DNA of 64,000 bases from Anaerolineales bacterium (GTDB taxonomy: Bacteria; Chloroflexota; Anaerolineae; Anaerolineales; UBA11579). This document shows positions 35,806-45,031 of this stretch, piece after piece. Location: positions 434,001 through 498,000 of the forward strand of contig JAHBVC010000001.1 in NCBI GenBank assembly GCA_019637755.1. Reading direction: 5' to 3'. Each line of letters begins with the position of its first letter. Positions within the stretch are counted from its first letter, which is position 1. Below the pieces are notes generated by a model. It worked only from the letters and a program-made list of their open reading frames with translations, did not search any database and was not told the origin of the DNA. Made by a program: the position numbers and the translations under genes.

Positions 35806-35890
35806 ATCTTTGATTGTTGATTTCAGATTGCAAATTGAGCTCCAACTTGAGGGCAAATCAAAAATCTAAAATCAGAAACCATCAATTCAC
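35806..35890. repeat. AATCAAAAATC-type fold-back repeat (family E)
   Basis: Left arm TTGATTGTTGATTTCAGATT and right arm AATCTAAAATCAGAAACCATCAA are roughly complementary around a GC-richer centre. The paaA stop codon (35882-35884) lies in the right arm. Confidence 0.7.
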
Positions 35891-36856
35891 TTGAAGTTCG
35901 CTTTTAGCCGCATACGCCGCGGCTGCCTCACGCACCCACTGGCCGTCTTGGTGCGCCTGGCGGCGGGCGGCCATGCGCTCGGCGTTGGCCGGGCCGTTGC
36001 CCTTGAGCACCGCCCAGAATTCATCCCAGTTGATGGGGCCAGTGCGCCAGTTCTTGCTGGCGGCATCGTAATGCAGGTCTGGGTCAGGCAGCACAATGCC
36101 GCAAGCCTGCAAATCGGGTACCAGTTGATTGATAAAGTCCTGGCGCAATTCGTCGTTGGTGCGGGTCTTGATGCCCCAGCGGATGAGCACACCACTGTTG
36201 GGGCTATCGGCATCGTGTGGGCCAAACATCATCAGCGTGGGCCACCACCAACGCGTAATGGCGTCTTGCACCATGGCGCGCTGGGTGGGCGTGCCCTGCG
36301 AGTAGAGGATGATCATTTCCTGCCCCTGCTTGCGATGGAAGTTCTCTTCCATACATATACGCACCATAGCGCGCGAGTACGGGCCATAGGAGCAACGCGC
36401 CAGCATGGTCTGGTTGAGGATAGCGGCGCCATCCACCAGCCAGCCGATCGCCCCGTTGTCTGCCCAGGAAGTGGTGTGATAGTTGAAGATGCTGGAATAC
36501 TTGGCCTTGCCGTCCAGCAGCGCGTCGAGCATCTCTTCACGCGTGGCACCCAGCGTCTCGGCGGCGTGATAGAGGTATTGGCCGTGGCCAGCCTCATCCT
36601 GCACTTTGGCCAGCAGGATGAGCTTACGGCGCAGCGAGGGCGCCTTAGTGATCCATGCGCCTTCGGGCAGCATACCCACCACTTCGCTGTGGGCGTGCTG
36701 GCTGATCATGCGGATGAGTTGGCGGCGGTATTCCGCCGGCATCCAATCGCCCGGCTCGATCTTTTCGCCGCGCGCAATGCGCGCCTCGAAATCCGCCAGC
36801 TTCTGCGGATCTTCGTTGAGTTGGATAGCAATTTGCTCTACATCTGCACCGTACAT
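35882..36856 (-). CDS. paaA: Phenylacetyl-CoA epoxidase catalytic subunit PaaA
   Basis: The 324-residue di-iron oxygenase subunit. Carboxylate and histidine ligands occur in [17 protein letters not shown] and in [14 protein letters not shown], and the family stretch [20 protein letters not shown] is nearly invariant in PaaA. It lies between the aldehyde dehydrogenase gene and paaB, all on the minus strand. AAGGAA precedes the ATG and TACAAT (36883-36878) is a possible -10. Its TGA stop lies in a family E repeat. Confidence 0.95.
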   Translation of the reverse strand: MYGADVEQIAIQLNEDPQKLADFEARIARGEKIEPGDWMPAEYRRQLIRMISQHAHSEVVGMLPEGAWITKAPSLRRKLILLAKVQDEAGHGQYLYHAAETLGATREEMLDALLDGKAKYSSIFNYHTTSWADNGAIGWLVDGAAILNQTMLARCSYGPYSRAMVRICMEENFHRKQGQEMIILYSQGTPTQRAMVQDAITRWWWPTLMMFGPHDADSPNSGVLIRWGIKTRTNDELRQDFINQLVPDLQACGIVLPDPDLHYDAASKNWRTGPINWDEFWAVLKGNGPANAERMAARRQAHQDGQWVREAAAAYAAKSELQVN

Positions 36857-36888
36857 CGCGTGTTCCTTGCTGTAGCCATTGTATCAAG

Positions 36889-36990
36889 GTGAGTGATGAG
36901 TGATGAGTGAGCAGTGATTAGGAAAAGCAGGATTGGAGATTAGAGATTTCCTGCTCACTCATCACCACTCACTGCTCACTTCTTCACTGT
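36889..36990. repeat. GAGCAGTGA fold-back repeat (family B)
   Basis: Left arm GAGTGATGAGTGATGAGTGA with GCAGTGATTAGG; right arm CCTGCTCACTCATCACCACT and CACTGCTCACTTC. The aldehyde dehydrogenase stop codon (36984-36986) lies in the right arm. Confidence 0.8.
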
Positions 36991-38483
36991 GTATTCACCC
37001 ACACCGTCTTGATCTGCGTGTACAGGTCAATCGCTTCTTTGCCCATCTCACGGCCGAAGCCAGACATCTTGTAGCCACCGAACGGCGCCGCCGGGTCGAT
37101 CATGCCGTAGCCGTTGATCCACACGGTGCCAGCCTGCACCGCGTGGGCGTAGCGGTGCGCCTTGCCAATGTCACGCGTCCACACGCCTGCGGCCAAACCA
37201 AACTGGGTAGCGTTGGAGCGCGCGATCAGCTCCTCTTCATCATCAAACGCAGTAACCGCCGCCACGGGGCCGAAGATCTCTTCCTGCACTAAACGCAGCG
37301 AGTCGTCCGAGTAGCTGAATACGGTCGGCTTGAGGAAATAGCCATCTTTCAGCCCATCCCCTAGGCGTTCGCCACCAGTCAGGATTTCAGCGCCTGCTTG
37401 CTTGCCCTCTTCGATGTAGCCAGCCACGCGCTCCAACTGCTCGGCACTGATGAGCGGCCCAACGTGTACCTTCTCGGCGAAGCCGTGGTCAACCACCATC
37501 TTGCCCACGTTGGCGGTGAGGCCTTCCAACACCTGGTCGTAGACCGCACGCTGCACAAACAGGCGCGTACCGGCCACACATTCCTGGCCCGCGGTGCTAA
37601 AGACGGCCCATTGCGCCCCGCGAATAGCAGTGTTCATATCCGCATCGGCAAAGATGACGTTGGGGGACTTGCCGCCGAGCTCCAGGCTGACGCGCTTGAG
37701 GTTGCTCTTGGCGGCAGCCTCCATGATGCGCGCACCAACGGAGGTAGAGCCAGTGAAGGCCAGCTTGGCGATGTGAGCATGCTCGGCCATCGCTGCGCCC
37801 GTGGGCAGACCCGGCCCGGTGAGCACGTTGAACACGCCGGGCGGGAAGCCAGCCTCGCGCGCCAGCTCGGCCAGGTACAGCGCGGTGAGCGGAGTCTGCT
37901 CAGCCGGCTTAAGAATCAGGGTGTTGCCAGCCGCCAGCGCCGGGCCGAGCTTCCAGATGGCCATGAGCAGCGGGAAGTTCCACGGGATGATGGCACCGAC
38001 AACGCCCAGCGGCTCGCGGCGGGTGTAGACGAATTGGTCAGCAAAGGTTACCGGAACGGTGCTGCCCTCAATCTTGTCCGCCCACCCCGCCTGATAGCGC
38101 AGGTGTTTGGTGACATAGGGTAGATCGCCACGGCGGGCCACGCGGATAGGCTTGCCGTTATCGAGCGTTTCCAATTCGGCGAGCACGTCAGCGTGCTGGT
38201 CAATCAAATCAGCCAGCTTGAAGAGCAGCGCGCCGCGCTCGCCAGCGATCATGCTGGCCCAGGCCGGGAAAGCCGCCTGGGCGGCGGCCACGGCGACGTC
38301 GACATCGGCGGCGTTGGCCAGGGATACTTCGGCCAGCACGGCGCCATTGGCGGGGTTGCGCGTGGCAAAGGTCTCGCCGGATTGCGGCGCGACCCATTCA
38401 TTGTTAATGAAGAGCTTCTTGGGAGAGTCTTCGAGAAATTTGAGCGTTGCGGGCTGAAAGTTGTAGTCAGGGAGATTGGCCAT
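36984..38483 (-). CDS. NAD(P)-dependent aldehyde dehydrogenase, FeaB-like
   Basis: A 499-residue aldehyde dehydrogenase. Cofactor motif GSTSVGARIMEAAAKSN, general base Glu in LELGGKSPNVIF, catalytic Cys in STAGQECVAGTRL, and PWNFPLLMAIWKLGPALAAGN identify the ALDH1/2-like class. Next to paaABCD, phenylacetaldehyde oxidation to phenylacetate is a sensible role, but betaine, indole-acetaldehyde or general aldehyde oxidation is possible. TAGAAT (38495-38490) ends 6 nt before the ATG; leaderless start predicted. Its stop is in a family B repeat. Confidence 0.88.
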   Translation of the reverse strand: MANLPDYNFQPATLKFLEDSPKKLFINNEWVAPQSGETFATRNPANGAVLAEVSLANAADVDVAVAAAQAAFPAWASMIAGERGALLFKLADLIDQHADVLAELETLDNGKPIRVARRGDLPYVTKHLRYQAGWADKIEGSTVPVTFADQFVYTRREPLGVVGAIIPWNFPLLMAIWKLGPALAAGNTLILKPAEQTPLTALYLAELAREAGFPPGVFNVLTGPGLPTGAAMAEHAHIAKLAFTGSTSVGARIMEAAAKSNLKRVSLELGGKSPNVIFADADMNTAIRGAQWAVFSTAGQECVAGTRLFVQRAVYDQVLEGLTANVGKMVVDHGFAEKVHVGPLISAEQLERVAGYIEEGKQAGAEILTGGERLGDGLKDGYFLKPTVFSYSDDSLRLVQEEIFGPVAAVTAFDDEEELIARSNATQFGLAAGVWTRDIGKAHRYAHAVQAGTVWINGYGMIDPAAPFGGYKMSGFGREMGKEAIDLYTQIKTVWVNTQ

Positions 38484-38519
38484 ACAGTGATTCTAACTGA
38501 CGAATGGGTTAGTGGCAGC

Positions 38520-40070
38520 TCATTTGCCGAGTTCGCTGTGCTCCCACACGGCATAGCCATCCCCTTGCAGGGCAATGCTGTACTCAGCGGCGATGAAGGC
38601 TTGCAAAGCAGGGAATTGGCGCGTGGTGTCCGGGCCGCTCACCCAGGGTTTGTTGGTCTCAATTTCAATGATGAACCGCGGCGGTGCGGCTTGCAGCGCC
38701 TGCATAAAACGCTGCCGCCAGGATTGCACATAGGGTGAAGAAATATGCTGATAGAAGATCACGTCATACACCACCGGAGTGGCCAGGCGCGCCTGGGCGA
38801 GCAACATGGCATGCACCGCGCCGCCGGTCCAATCCAGGGGTTGCACAGTTTCGCCTTCGCGCAGGTTGGTGCTTAAGAAGGCAGCAATCTCATCCACGCG
38901 CCCATTCTTAGGGGGTGGTATTTCCATATCCAAGGCCGGGGCAATAAACTCGGTGGGCGGGAAGAGCAGCACCGGTACGAGCACCCACAAAAATAGCAGG
39001 GATGCAGCCGGCTTCCACCAAGCCCCATCCGCAGGCTGGCGTACAAAGCACAAGGCGGCAATATGAGTGACGAAATAGAGATAGATAAACCAATGGTAGG
39101 GAAAGAATTTACCGGCCAACAAGGTATATACGCTGTAACAAGCTGCCAGGCAAACCAAGAGCCCCACGCGGCGCTTCGCCGCGGCGCTGAGCGTTTGGCT
39201 GGAAAGCGCCAACCATAGCCCCAGCCCCATGGGGATCAGCCAAAGCGTAAAAATGCCAGCGGTATACCCGTTCCACAAATACTCGCGAAAGGCGCGGCCA
39301 TTCATGATCACCAATTCAGTGGTGATGTTGAAATTGAGTGGCCACCAATTACGCGCCATCTCAACAAAACCAGCCAGCGCGCCAACAGACCATAGATACA
39401 CGATGGTTGCCAAAACAGGCACACCCAAACCGGCCGCGCTACTGACTGCGGCCAGTAGCCCGCGCTTCCAATCGATGGCGCGCCCCTGCCCTGCATCCCA
39501 GGCATGATAGATAAGTACGCAGGGCATGGCCAGCGCGGCGTGTGGTTTGATCGCGGCGGCCAAGCCAAAAAGCAAGCCAACAATGAAGTATTTGCGCACG
39601 AACGGTTGCTCAGGCAAGCGCACCGTAGCAACCAGTGCCGCCAGCAAGGGCAGCAAAATCAAAAACTCGCGCTGAAAGCTGATTGCCTGGCCGTAACTAA
39701 AGTACAGCATGGCGCCCAGGATCACGCTGGCCCAGGCCACCATGCGGCCAAAGATCCGCATCCACAGCCAGGTGAGTGCCGAGATCGCCGTGAGATACAG
39801 CAAATCTGCAATGCGGAAGCCCAAATCACTATAGCCGGAGAGATGCCCCACCAAACCATAAATCAGGTAGCTGCCGGGCAGGTTGACATCCAAAAAATCG
39901 CGATAAGGCACGTAACCAAATTTATCGATCAGCAGCGCCAAGTACATCAGTATGGGCGCATCATGCAACATGCGCCACTGAAGCGAAAAGCTAGCCACCA
40001 GCAACACATACAGGCTGAGCAACCCCAAGCTGCCGAAAAGAAGAATGCGCCTAAACGGAGGCAACACCAT
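38520..40070 (-). CDS. Polytopic glycosyltransferase-like membrane protein (GT39/ArnT style)
   Basis: A 516-residue membrane protein with a dozen or so hydrophobic helices. The first extracytoplasmic loop has DKFGYVPYRDFLDVNLPGSY, whose Asp-rich form fits polyprenyl-phosphate-mannose-dependent glycosyltransferases (GT-C fold). The C-terminal soluble part contains ETVQPLDWTGGAVHAMLL. The open frame begins at 40322 with basic non-membrane sequence overlapping the next gene; the ATG at 40070 immediately precedes the first helix. Donor and acceptor are unknown. Confidence 0.7.
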   Translation of the reverse strand: MVLPPFRRILLFGSLGLLSLYVLLVASFSLQWRMLHDAPILMYLALLIDKFGYVPYRDFLDVNLPGSYLIYGLVGHLSGYSDLGFRIADLLYLTAISALTWLWMRIFGRMVAWASVILGAMLYFSYGQAISFQREFLILLPLLAALVATVRLPEQPFVRKYFIVGLLFGLAAAIKPHAALAMPCVLIYHAWDAGQGRAIDWKRGLLAAVSSAAGLGVPVLATIVYLWSVGALAGFVEMARNWWPLNFNITTELVIMNGRAFREYLWNGYTAGIFTLWLIPMGLGLWLALSSQTLSAAAKRRVGLLVCLAACYSVYTLLAGKFFPYHWFIYLYFVTHIAALCFVRQPADGAWWKPAASLLFLWVLVPVLLFPPTEFIAPALDMEIPPPKNGRVDEIAAFLSTNLREGETVQPLDWTGGAVHAMLLAQARLATPVVYDVIFYQHISSPYVQSWRQRFMQALQAAPPRFIIEIETNKPWVSGPDTTRQFPALQAFIAAEYSIALQGDGYAVWEHSELGK

Positions 40071-40128
40071 GTGGGCCAGGTTCCTGCATGGCCGCCGCCG
40101 GGAGCTATGCACTCCCGCGGCAGACGGG

Positions 40129-41019
40129 CTAGGCCTTCTGCGGCGGCTGCCCGCCGGGCCACTCGGGGCCATCGTCTTCGGCCCAGCGCCGGCGGATCTC
40201 ATCGTAGTCCGGCGTGCGCTTCTCATTGAAGGCTTGCACGCCTTCCCAGGTTTCCGGGCTGGTGTTATGTACCGCCAGCCAGTCTCGCCCGTGGCCGATG
40301 GTAGTGTGCCAGCTAAGATCACGCCAAAAATTGAGCTGCTGCTTGGTGTAGCGCGTCTTTTCGGGCAGCTTGGCCTTCAACTTCTCCACAATTTCATCCA
40401 CCTTGGCGTCCAGCTCGGCGCGCGGCACCACCCAGTTCACCAGGCCCCACTCCAGCGCTTTCGCAGCGGGAATCTCTTCGTTTAGCAGCAAGATCTCACG
40501 CGCCCGCCGGTCACCTACGATCAGCGGCAAAAATTGCGTAGCGCCAGCCAGGGCCACACTGCCGTGGCTCGAGCCCACCTGGCGAATATAGATGTCATCG
40601 GCGGCCACGGCCAGATCGCAGCTGATGTTGAACTCATTGCCCCCGCCCACCACAATACCGTTCAGGCGCGCCAGCGTGGGCTTGCCCAGATTGCGCAGGC
40701 GCTCATGCACTTCGATGAAATCGCCCATCCATTTCCAGTAATCGCGCGGGCGCTGCAGAAACTGCTCCTGCTCTTTAAGGTCCGCCCCGGTACAAAAGGC
40801 GCGTGCCCCGGCGCCGGTGAGCACCAGCACCGCCACCGAATCGTCCCAACTCGCATCCTTGAAGGCGATGCTCAGTTCAGTAAGCACCTGATGATTGACA
40901 GCGTTGAGCACCTCCGGGCGATTAAAGGTCACCGTGGCGCGGCCTGCCTGTTTTTCATAGACGATACTTTTGAAGTCAAACGCCGCGGGGGCGCTGCCGG
41001 TAAAGGTTCGTGAGGACAC
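40129..41019 (-). CDS. Enoyl-CoA hydratase/isomerase family protein
   Basis: A crotonase-fold protein of 296 residues. The first oxyanion and substrate loop is GAGARAFCTGADLKEQEQF; the second is LNGIVVGGGNEFNISCDLAVAA. The catalytic region reads GSSHGSVALAGATQFLPLIVG, lacking one usual Glu, so it may be an isomerase or hydrolase subtype. Its longer C-terminus (PDYDEIRRRWAEDDG) is unusual. The GTG at 41019 follows AGGAG; TAGAAT at 41074-41069 is a likely -10. Position near paa genes suggests ring-cleavage-product metabolism. Confidence 0.82.
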   Translation of the reverse strand: MSSRTFTGSAPAAFDFKSIVYEKQAGRATVTFNRPEVLNAVNHQVLTELSIAFKDASWDDSVAVLVLTGAGARAFCTGADLKEQEQFLQRPRDYWKWMGDFIEVHERLRNLGKPTLARLNGIVVGGGNEFNISCDLAVAADDIYIRQVGSSHGSVALAGATQFLPLIVGDRRAREILLLNEEIPAAKALEWGLVNWVVPRAELDAKVDEIVEKLKAKLPEKTRYTKQQLNFWRDLSWHTTIGHGRDWLAVHNTSPETWEGVQAFNEKRTPDYDEIRRRWAEDDGPEWPGGQPPQKA

Positions 41020-41147
41020 AATCGCTCCTGAGGTGGTGAGGGGCCGTGATAAACCCAGCCAGACTTTTATTCTACACGGCCCACCCAATCCCGCATACAA
41101 TTCATTATTCGCCAATTGCAGAAGCACCCTATCTGAAGGAGCTTCCC

Positions 41148-41594
41148 ATGAACATTTTGCGTAACGCAGGCACCCTGCTTCTGGTCAACCTATTTGTGCT
41201 GATCATGGTGGCGGTCACCTTATGGCTGGGGGCACGCGCCTACCGCCTGAGCACGGACGGAGAGCGCACCACTGGCCTTGTCGTGTCGCTGGTGGAATCA
41301 GGTGACGGCGAAGGCGGTTGCTGCGTCTATTCACCGCTGGTGGAGTTCAGCGTGAACGGGCGCCCGATGCGCTTCGAAGGCGGCAATGCCAGCAGTCCGC
41401 CCGCCTACCGCGTGGGCCAGCAGGTCAACGTGGTCTACAACCCCACCAAGCCCGATGAAGCCTCGATCCACTCATTTTACGAAATGTGGCTGGTGCCTAC
41501 GATCTTGGGCATCACCGATGTGATCCTGTTCGTTGTCTTGAACTGGATCTTCATCGCCCAGATGCGCCGGCGCCCCCAACAGGAGACCGCATGA
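41148..41594 (+). CDS. DUF3592 membrane protein
   Basis: A 148-residue protein with an N-terminal transmembrane helix (TLLLVNLFVLIMVAVTLWLG), an extracytoplasmic beta domain (GLVVSLVESGDGEGGCCVYS, then VEFSVNGRPMRFEG and QVNVVYNPTKPDEASI), and a C-terminal helix. That is the DUF3592 layout; function unknown. AAGGAG precedes the chosen ATG by 6 nt. It overlaps the next gene by ATGA, so they are cotranslated. Confidence 0.8.
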   Translation: MNILRNAGTLLLVNLFVLIMVAVTLWLGARAYRLSTDGERTTGLVVSLVESGDGEGGCCVYSPLVEFSVNGRPMRFEGGNASSPPAYRVGQQVNVVYNPTKPDEASIHSFYEMWLVPTILGITDVILFVVLNWIFIAQMRRRPQQETA

Positions 41595-42088
41595 CAAAGG
41601 ATGAACTCGTAGCCGCGATGCAGGCCGGCTGGCAACGCCTGGAGGCGTTTGTGGGCCAATACACTCCAGAGCAGCTCAGCAGCCCGCAAGACGCAGCCGG
41701 CTGGACCGCCAAAGACCACCTGATGCATCTGGCGGTATGGGCAGGCAGCATGGTGGCGGTGCTCAATGGCACGCCGCGCCGTGATGCCATGCAGATCGAG
41801 CGCAAAGACTGGGTGAGCCTGGCCGAGACCTATGACGTGGTCAATAGCATTCTGCAGCAGCGCTACAAAGAGTGGCCGCTGGCAGAAGTGCAGGCCGAGC
41901 TGCGCAAGCAGCATGACGCCCTGATCGCACGCGTGCAGGCATTGAGCGATGCGGAGCTGCAAATGCCTTACAACCATTACCAGCCGGGCAGCAAGTCTGA
42001 AACGCCGATCTTTGAATACATTGGCGGTAACAGCTTTGAACACTTTGATGAGCACATTCCCTGGATGCGCACGCTGATCGAGCAGTAG
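41591..42088 (+). CDS. ClbS/DfsB-family DinB-like protein
   Basis: A 165-residue four-helix DinB-superfamily protein: MTKDELVAAMQAGWQRLEAF, GWTAKDHLMHLAVW (metal/His helix), and IGGNSFEHFDEHIPWM. ClbS/DfsB members include the colibactin-resistance cyclopropane hydrolase and thiol-related enzymes, but most are uncharacterised. Its ATG overlaps the preceding stop by 4 nt (ATGA). A strong hairpin follows 13 nt after its stop. Confidence 0.8.
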   Translation: MTKDELVAAMQAGWQRLEAFVGQYTPEQLSSPQDAAGWTAKDHLMHLAVWAGSMVAVLNGTPRRDAMQIERKDWVSLAETYDVVNSILQQRYKEWPLAEVQAELRKQHDALIARVQALSDAELQMPYNHYQPGSKSETPIFEYIGGNSFEHFDEHIPWMRTLIEQ

Positions 42089-42101
42089 CCCAATCTAGGC
42101 C

Positions 42102-42141
42102 CCCACAGCAAAGCCGCCTTGAAGGGCGGCTTTGCTGTGGG
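42102..42141. terminator. 17-bp hairpin after the ClbS-like gene
   Basis: CCCACAGCAAAGCCGCC pairs perfectly with GGCGGCTTTGCTGTGGG around a six-base loop. No T-run follows, so termination may be weak; it partly overlaps the -35 of the next gene. Confidence 0.6.
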
Positions 42142-42159
42142 TGTGCCGCAATTTATAAT
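42131..42159 (+). promoter_or_regulatory. Promoter of the MFS gene
   Basis: TTTGCT (42131-42136), 17-nt spacer, TATAAT (42154-42159); leader of about 22 nt with GAAGGAA before the ATG. Confidence 0.65.
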
Positions 42160-42186
42160 CCGCCCACCCCATTTGAAGGAAAGTAC

Positions 42187-43359
42187 ATGCGTTCACGTAA
42201 CGTTTTCTTGCTGGCTCTGCTGCAGGCGATTGGCTTGTGCGGCGGATCGATCGTGGTGCTGCTGGCCGGCATTATCGGCGAAGGCATCGCCCCCTCCCCG
42301 CAACTGGCTACGCTGCCCAATTCGTTGGGGGTAATGAGCACGGCGCTATTCAGCATTCCCGCGGCGCTATTGATGCGGCGCATCGGGCGCAAGAACGGCT
42401 TCATGCTTTCGCTGGCCGTGGCCTTGGCCGGCGCCAGCCTGGCCGCCCTGGCGGTCAACCGTGGCGATTTTGTCATGCTGTGCGCGGCCATCTTCCTGAT
42501 GGGGCAGCACAGTGCCTTCGTGCTGCAATACCGCTTTGCGGCCACAGAAAGCGTGCCCGCTGAGCACACGGGGCGAGCCGTATCCTTAGTGCTGCTGGGC
42601 GGCATCCTGGCGGGCTTCCTCGGGCCGGAGATTGCCAAGCGTGCCCAGCACCTACTGCCGGTTCTGTATGCCGGCTCCTTCGCCGCGCTGGCTGGTTTGT
42701 ACGTGCTCGGCCTGGTGGTCGTGCAGTTCTATCAGAACACGCGCGCCCAGGTGGAAGACCTGGCCGCTAGCCAGCTGCCCGAACGCTCGCTGGGCGCGAT
42801 TGCGCGCCAGGCCAATTTTCAAGTGGCAGTGCTGGCCGGCATGGCCAGCTATGGGCTGATGACCTTCATCATGACGGCAACCCCGCTGCATATGCACGGC
42901 CATGGCTTTAGCCTGGACGATACGGCCTTTGTGATCCAAAGCCACATCATCGCCATGTACCTGCCGTCATTGTTCAGCGGCTTGCTGATCGAGAAGTTCG
43001 GCGTGCTGCGCATCATGTTCGTAGGTATCTTGCTGATGATCTTCTGCAACACCACGGCAATGTTGAGTATCGAGCTGCCCGGCTACTGGACCGCGCTGGT
43101 ACTGTTGGGGCTGGGATGGAACTTGCTGTTCGTAGGCGGCACGGTGCTGCTGACCTCGACCTATCGCCCCAGTGAACGCTTCAAGACTCAAGCCAGTAAC
43201 GACTTTGCCATCTTCGCGGTGCAGGCGATCTCTTCGTTCTCGGCAGGCTCAGTGCTGCACGGTGCCGGCTGGCAGACGATGAATTGGCTTGGGCTAGGCA
43301 TCATGCTGGTGACGGGCGCGATGTTGTTGGCACGCCGTAAAGCAATTATCCACAGATAA
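42187..43359 (+). CDS. MFS transporter
   Basis: A 390-residue, about 12-helix transporter. The loop 2-3 region RRIGRKNGFML is a short MFS signature, and PERSL-x-AIARQANFQ marks the central loop. The family is the drug/sugar-type MFS_1; substrate unknown. It has its own promoter and an AAGGA site. Its stop codon (43357-43359, codons IIHR then TAA) is inside a family D repeat. Confidence 0.87.
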   Translation: MRSRNVFLLALLQAIGLCGGSIVVLLAGIIGEGIAPSPQLATLPNSLGVMSTALFSIPAALLMRRIGRKNGFMLSLAVALAGASLAALAVNRGDFVMLCAAIFLMGQHSAFVLQYRFAATESVPAEHTGRAVSLVLLGGILAGFLGPEIAKRAQHLLPVLYAGSFAALAGLYVLGLVVVQFYQNTRAQVEDLAASQLPERSLGAIARQANFQVAVLAGMASYGLMTFIMTATPLHMHGHGFSLDDTAFVIQSHIIAMYLPSLFSGLLIEKFGVLRIMFVGILLMIFCNTTAMLSIELPGYWTALVLLGLGWNLLFVGGTVLLTSTYRPSERFKTQASNDFAIFAVQAISSFSAGSVLHGAGWQTMNWLGLGIMLVTGAMLLARRKAIIHR

Positions 43360-43436
43360 ACACAGATACTCAGTGCGATAAATCAGATAGGACTTATCTG
43401 TGTTCATCTGCAGTTATCTGCGTTCATCTGTGGAGG
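43348..43436. repeat. ATCTGTGTTCATCTGTGG fold-back repeat (family D)
   Basis: Left arm ATCCACAGATAAACACAGAT; right arm units ATCTGTGTTCATCTG, AGTTATCTGCGTTC and ATCTGTGGAGG. Both flanking convergent genes terminate inside it, at 43357-43359 and 43414-43416. Confidence 0.85.
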
Positions 43437-44961
43437 TATTTCGCGCCAGGCGCCTCAGCAGCACCGAAGCGCGATAGCGCTCCTCGTGATACTCGGCATA
43501 GAGATGATCTAGCACGGCGAGCACCGTAGGCCAGCCAAGCTGGCTGCCCCACTCCACCAGACCGCGCGGATAGTTCACGCCCAGCTTCATTGCCAGGTCG
43601 ATCGTCTCCGCCGCCCCCACGCCCTCGAGCACCGCGAAGCTAGCTTCATTGATCAGTTGGCACACGATGCGCGGCAGCACCAGCGCCGGGCTCTCGTTGA
43701 CCCAGGCCGCCTGGCGGCCGAGGCCAGCCAGCACCGCCTCCACTTGCGGGCGCATCGCCTCATCGCCGCCGCTCACTGTGACCAAGCTGCCATCCAGAAA
43801 CAAGCCATCGAATACAAACACGCGCTGCGGCTGTTTGGCCCAGCGGCGCGCCTCACTCAGCGTGATGTCAGCGCTCTGCACCAGCAGCGGGATGCTGGCA
43901 TCCAGCGCAGCATCCCAACCCTTGACGATGGCGGCGGCGCCTTCGCTTTGGCTGGCGGCCACAAAGGCGGCCACCGGCGCGTCGCCCAGCTCATGGCTGA
44001 GCACATATCCGCCCGTCACCGCCAAGCCGGCCAAGCCAGGCGCAAAGCTGCCCGATGAAATCAGCACGTTGCCCTCGCCCTGCAGCGAGGCGGGTTGTGG
44101 GGGCTCAGGGGTAGGGTCCGCATCACCATAGGCATAAAAACCCTTACCGCTCTTGCGGCCCAACTCACCGGCGGCTAGCTTCTGCATCTGGAGCCAATGC
44201 GGGCGGTAGCGCGGCTCGCCGTACGTTTGCTCGTACATCGAGCGCATCGCCCCGGCGTTAATGTCAATGCCGATGAGGTCCATCAAACGGAACGGCCCCA
44301 TGCGGAAGCCAGCGCCCTGCTCAACTAGCTGGTCGATCGTTTCGAAGCTAGCCACGCCCTCGCCGAGCAGACGCAAGGCTTCGCCGTAGAACGGGCGCGC
44401 CACGCGGTTGACGATGAAGCCCGGCGTGTCGCCGGTCACCACCGGCGTCTTGCCCAGCGCCTCGGCCAATGCCACCAGCGCGTCGATAGTGGCTGGGCTG
44501 CTTTGGGCAGCGCGCACCACCTCCACCAGGGGCAATACCGGCGCGGGGTTAAAGAAGTGCATGCCGGCGACGCGCTGCGGGCTCTGGGTCATGGCGGCGA
44601 TAGCGGTAACGGAAAGCGTGCTGGTATTGGTCGCCAGAATCGCATCCGGCGCGCATACCGCCTCCAGCTTGGCGAACAGCTCCTGCTTGAGCTCAAGACG
44701 CTCCGGCGCGGCCTCGATCACCACACCGGCATGTGCAAAGGCATCCAGCGTATCGGTGAGCGTCAAGTTGGCGTACAACGCCAACTTATCCTTCTTCTCC
44801 AGAAACTTCTTGATGTACCCATCCGCCTTTTCGAGTACTGGCGCGTAGGTGTCTTGCAAGACCACCTCAGCGCCCGCCAGGAGAGCGGCCAGCGCGATGC
44901 CAGAGCCCATCGTGCCTGCGCCGATGATGCCGATGGTGGGAAGCCGGTTTGAAGGATTCAC
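43414..44961 (-). CDS. paaH: 3-hydroxyacyl-CoA dehydrogenase, PaaH-like
   Basis: A 515-residue NAD-dependent dehydrogenase. The Rossmann motif is GIIGAGTMGSGIALAALLAG; catalytic elements appear in AGMHFFNPAPVLPLVEVV and DTPGFIVNRVARPFYGEALRLL. A duplicated C-terminal HCDH domain follows, the long form seen in PaaH/3-hydroxyadipyl-CoA dehydrogenase. It would oxidise 3-hydroxyadipyl-CoA in the phenylacetate pathway; 3-hydroxybutyryl-CoA is an alternative. The start is GTG. Its last residues (NTSTDERR) are encoded by a family D repeat. Confidence 0.85.
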   Translation of the reverse strand: MNPSNRLPTIGIIGAGTMGSGIALAALLAGAEVVLQDTYAPVLEKADGYIKKFLEKKDKLALYANLTLTDTLDAFAHAGVVIEAAPERLELKQELFAKLEAVCAPDAILATNTSTLSVTAIAAMTQSPQRVAGMHFFNPAPVLPLVEVVRAAQSSPATIDALVALAEALGKTPVVTGDTPGFIVNRVARPFYGEALRLLGEGVASFETIDQLVEQGAGFRMGPFRLMDLIGIDINAGAMRSMYEQTYGEPRYRPHWLQMQKLAAGELGRKSGKGFYAYGDADPTPEPPQPASLQGEGNVLISSGSFAPGLAGLAVTGGYVLSHELGDAPVAAFVAASQSEGAAAIVKGWDAALDASIPLLVQSADITLSEARRWAKQPQRVFVFDGLFLDGSLVTVSGGDEAMRPQVEAVLAGLGRQAAWVNESPALVLPRIVCQLINEASFAVLEGVGAAETIDLAMKLGVNYPRGLVEWGSQLGWPTVLAVLDHLYAEYHEERYRASVLLRRLARNTSTDERR

Positions 44962-44974
44962 AGATTCTCTCTAT

Positions 44975-45025
44975 CTAGTCGATTGGTTGGCAGGTCGACT
45001 AGTCTGACCAATCGACCAATCGACT
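44975..45025. repeat. CGATTGGT fold-back repeat (family A)
   Basis: AGTCGATTGGTTGG faces ACCAATCGACCAATCGACT around GTCGACTAGTCTG. It fills the 70-nt gap between two beta-oxidation genes. Confidence 0.8.
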
Positions 45026-45031
45026 TTTGCT

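Noticed and set aside
40071-40322. N-terminal extension of the membrane glycosyltransferase
   Set aside because: The extra 84 residues are Arg/Pro/Ser-rich, overlap the 3' end of the enoyl-CoA hydratase gene, and precede the first helix without any conserved motif.
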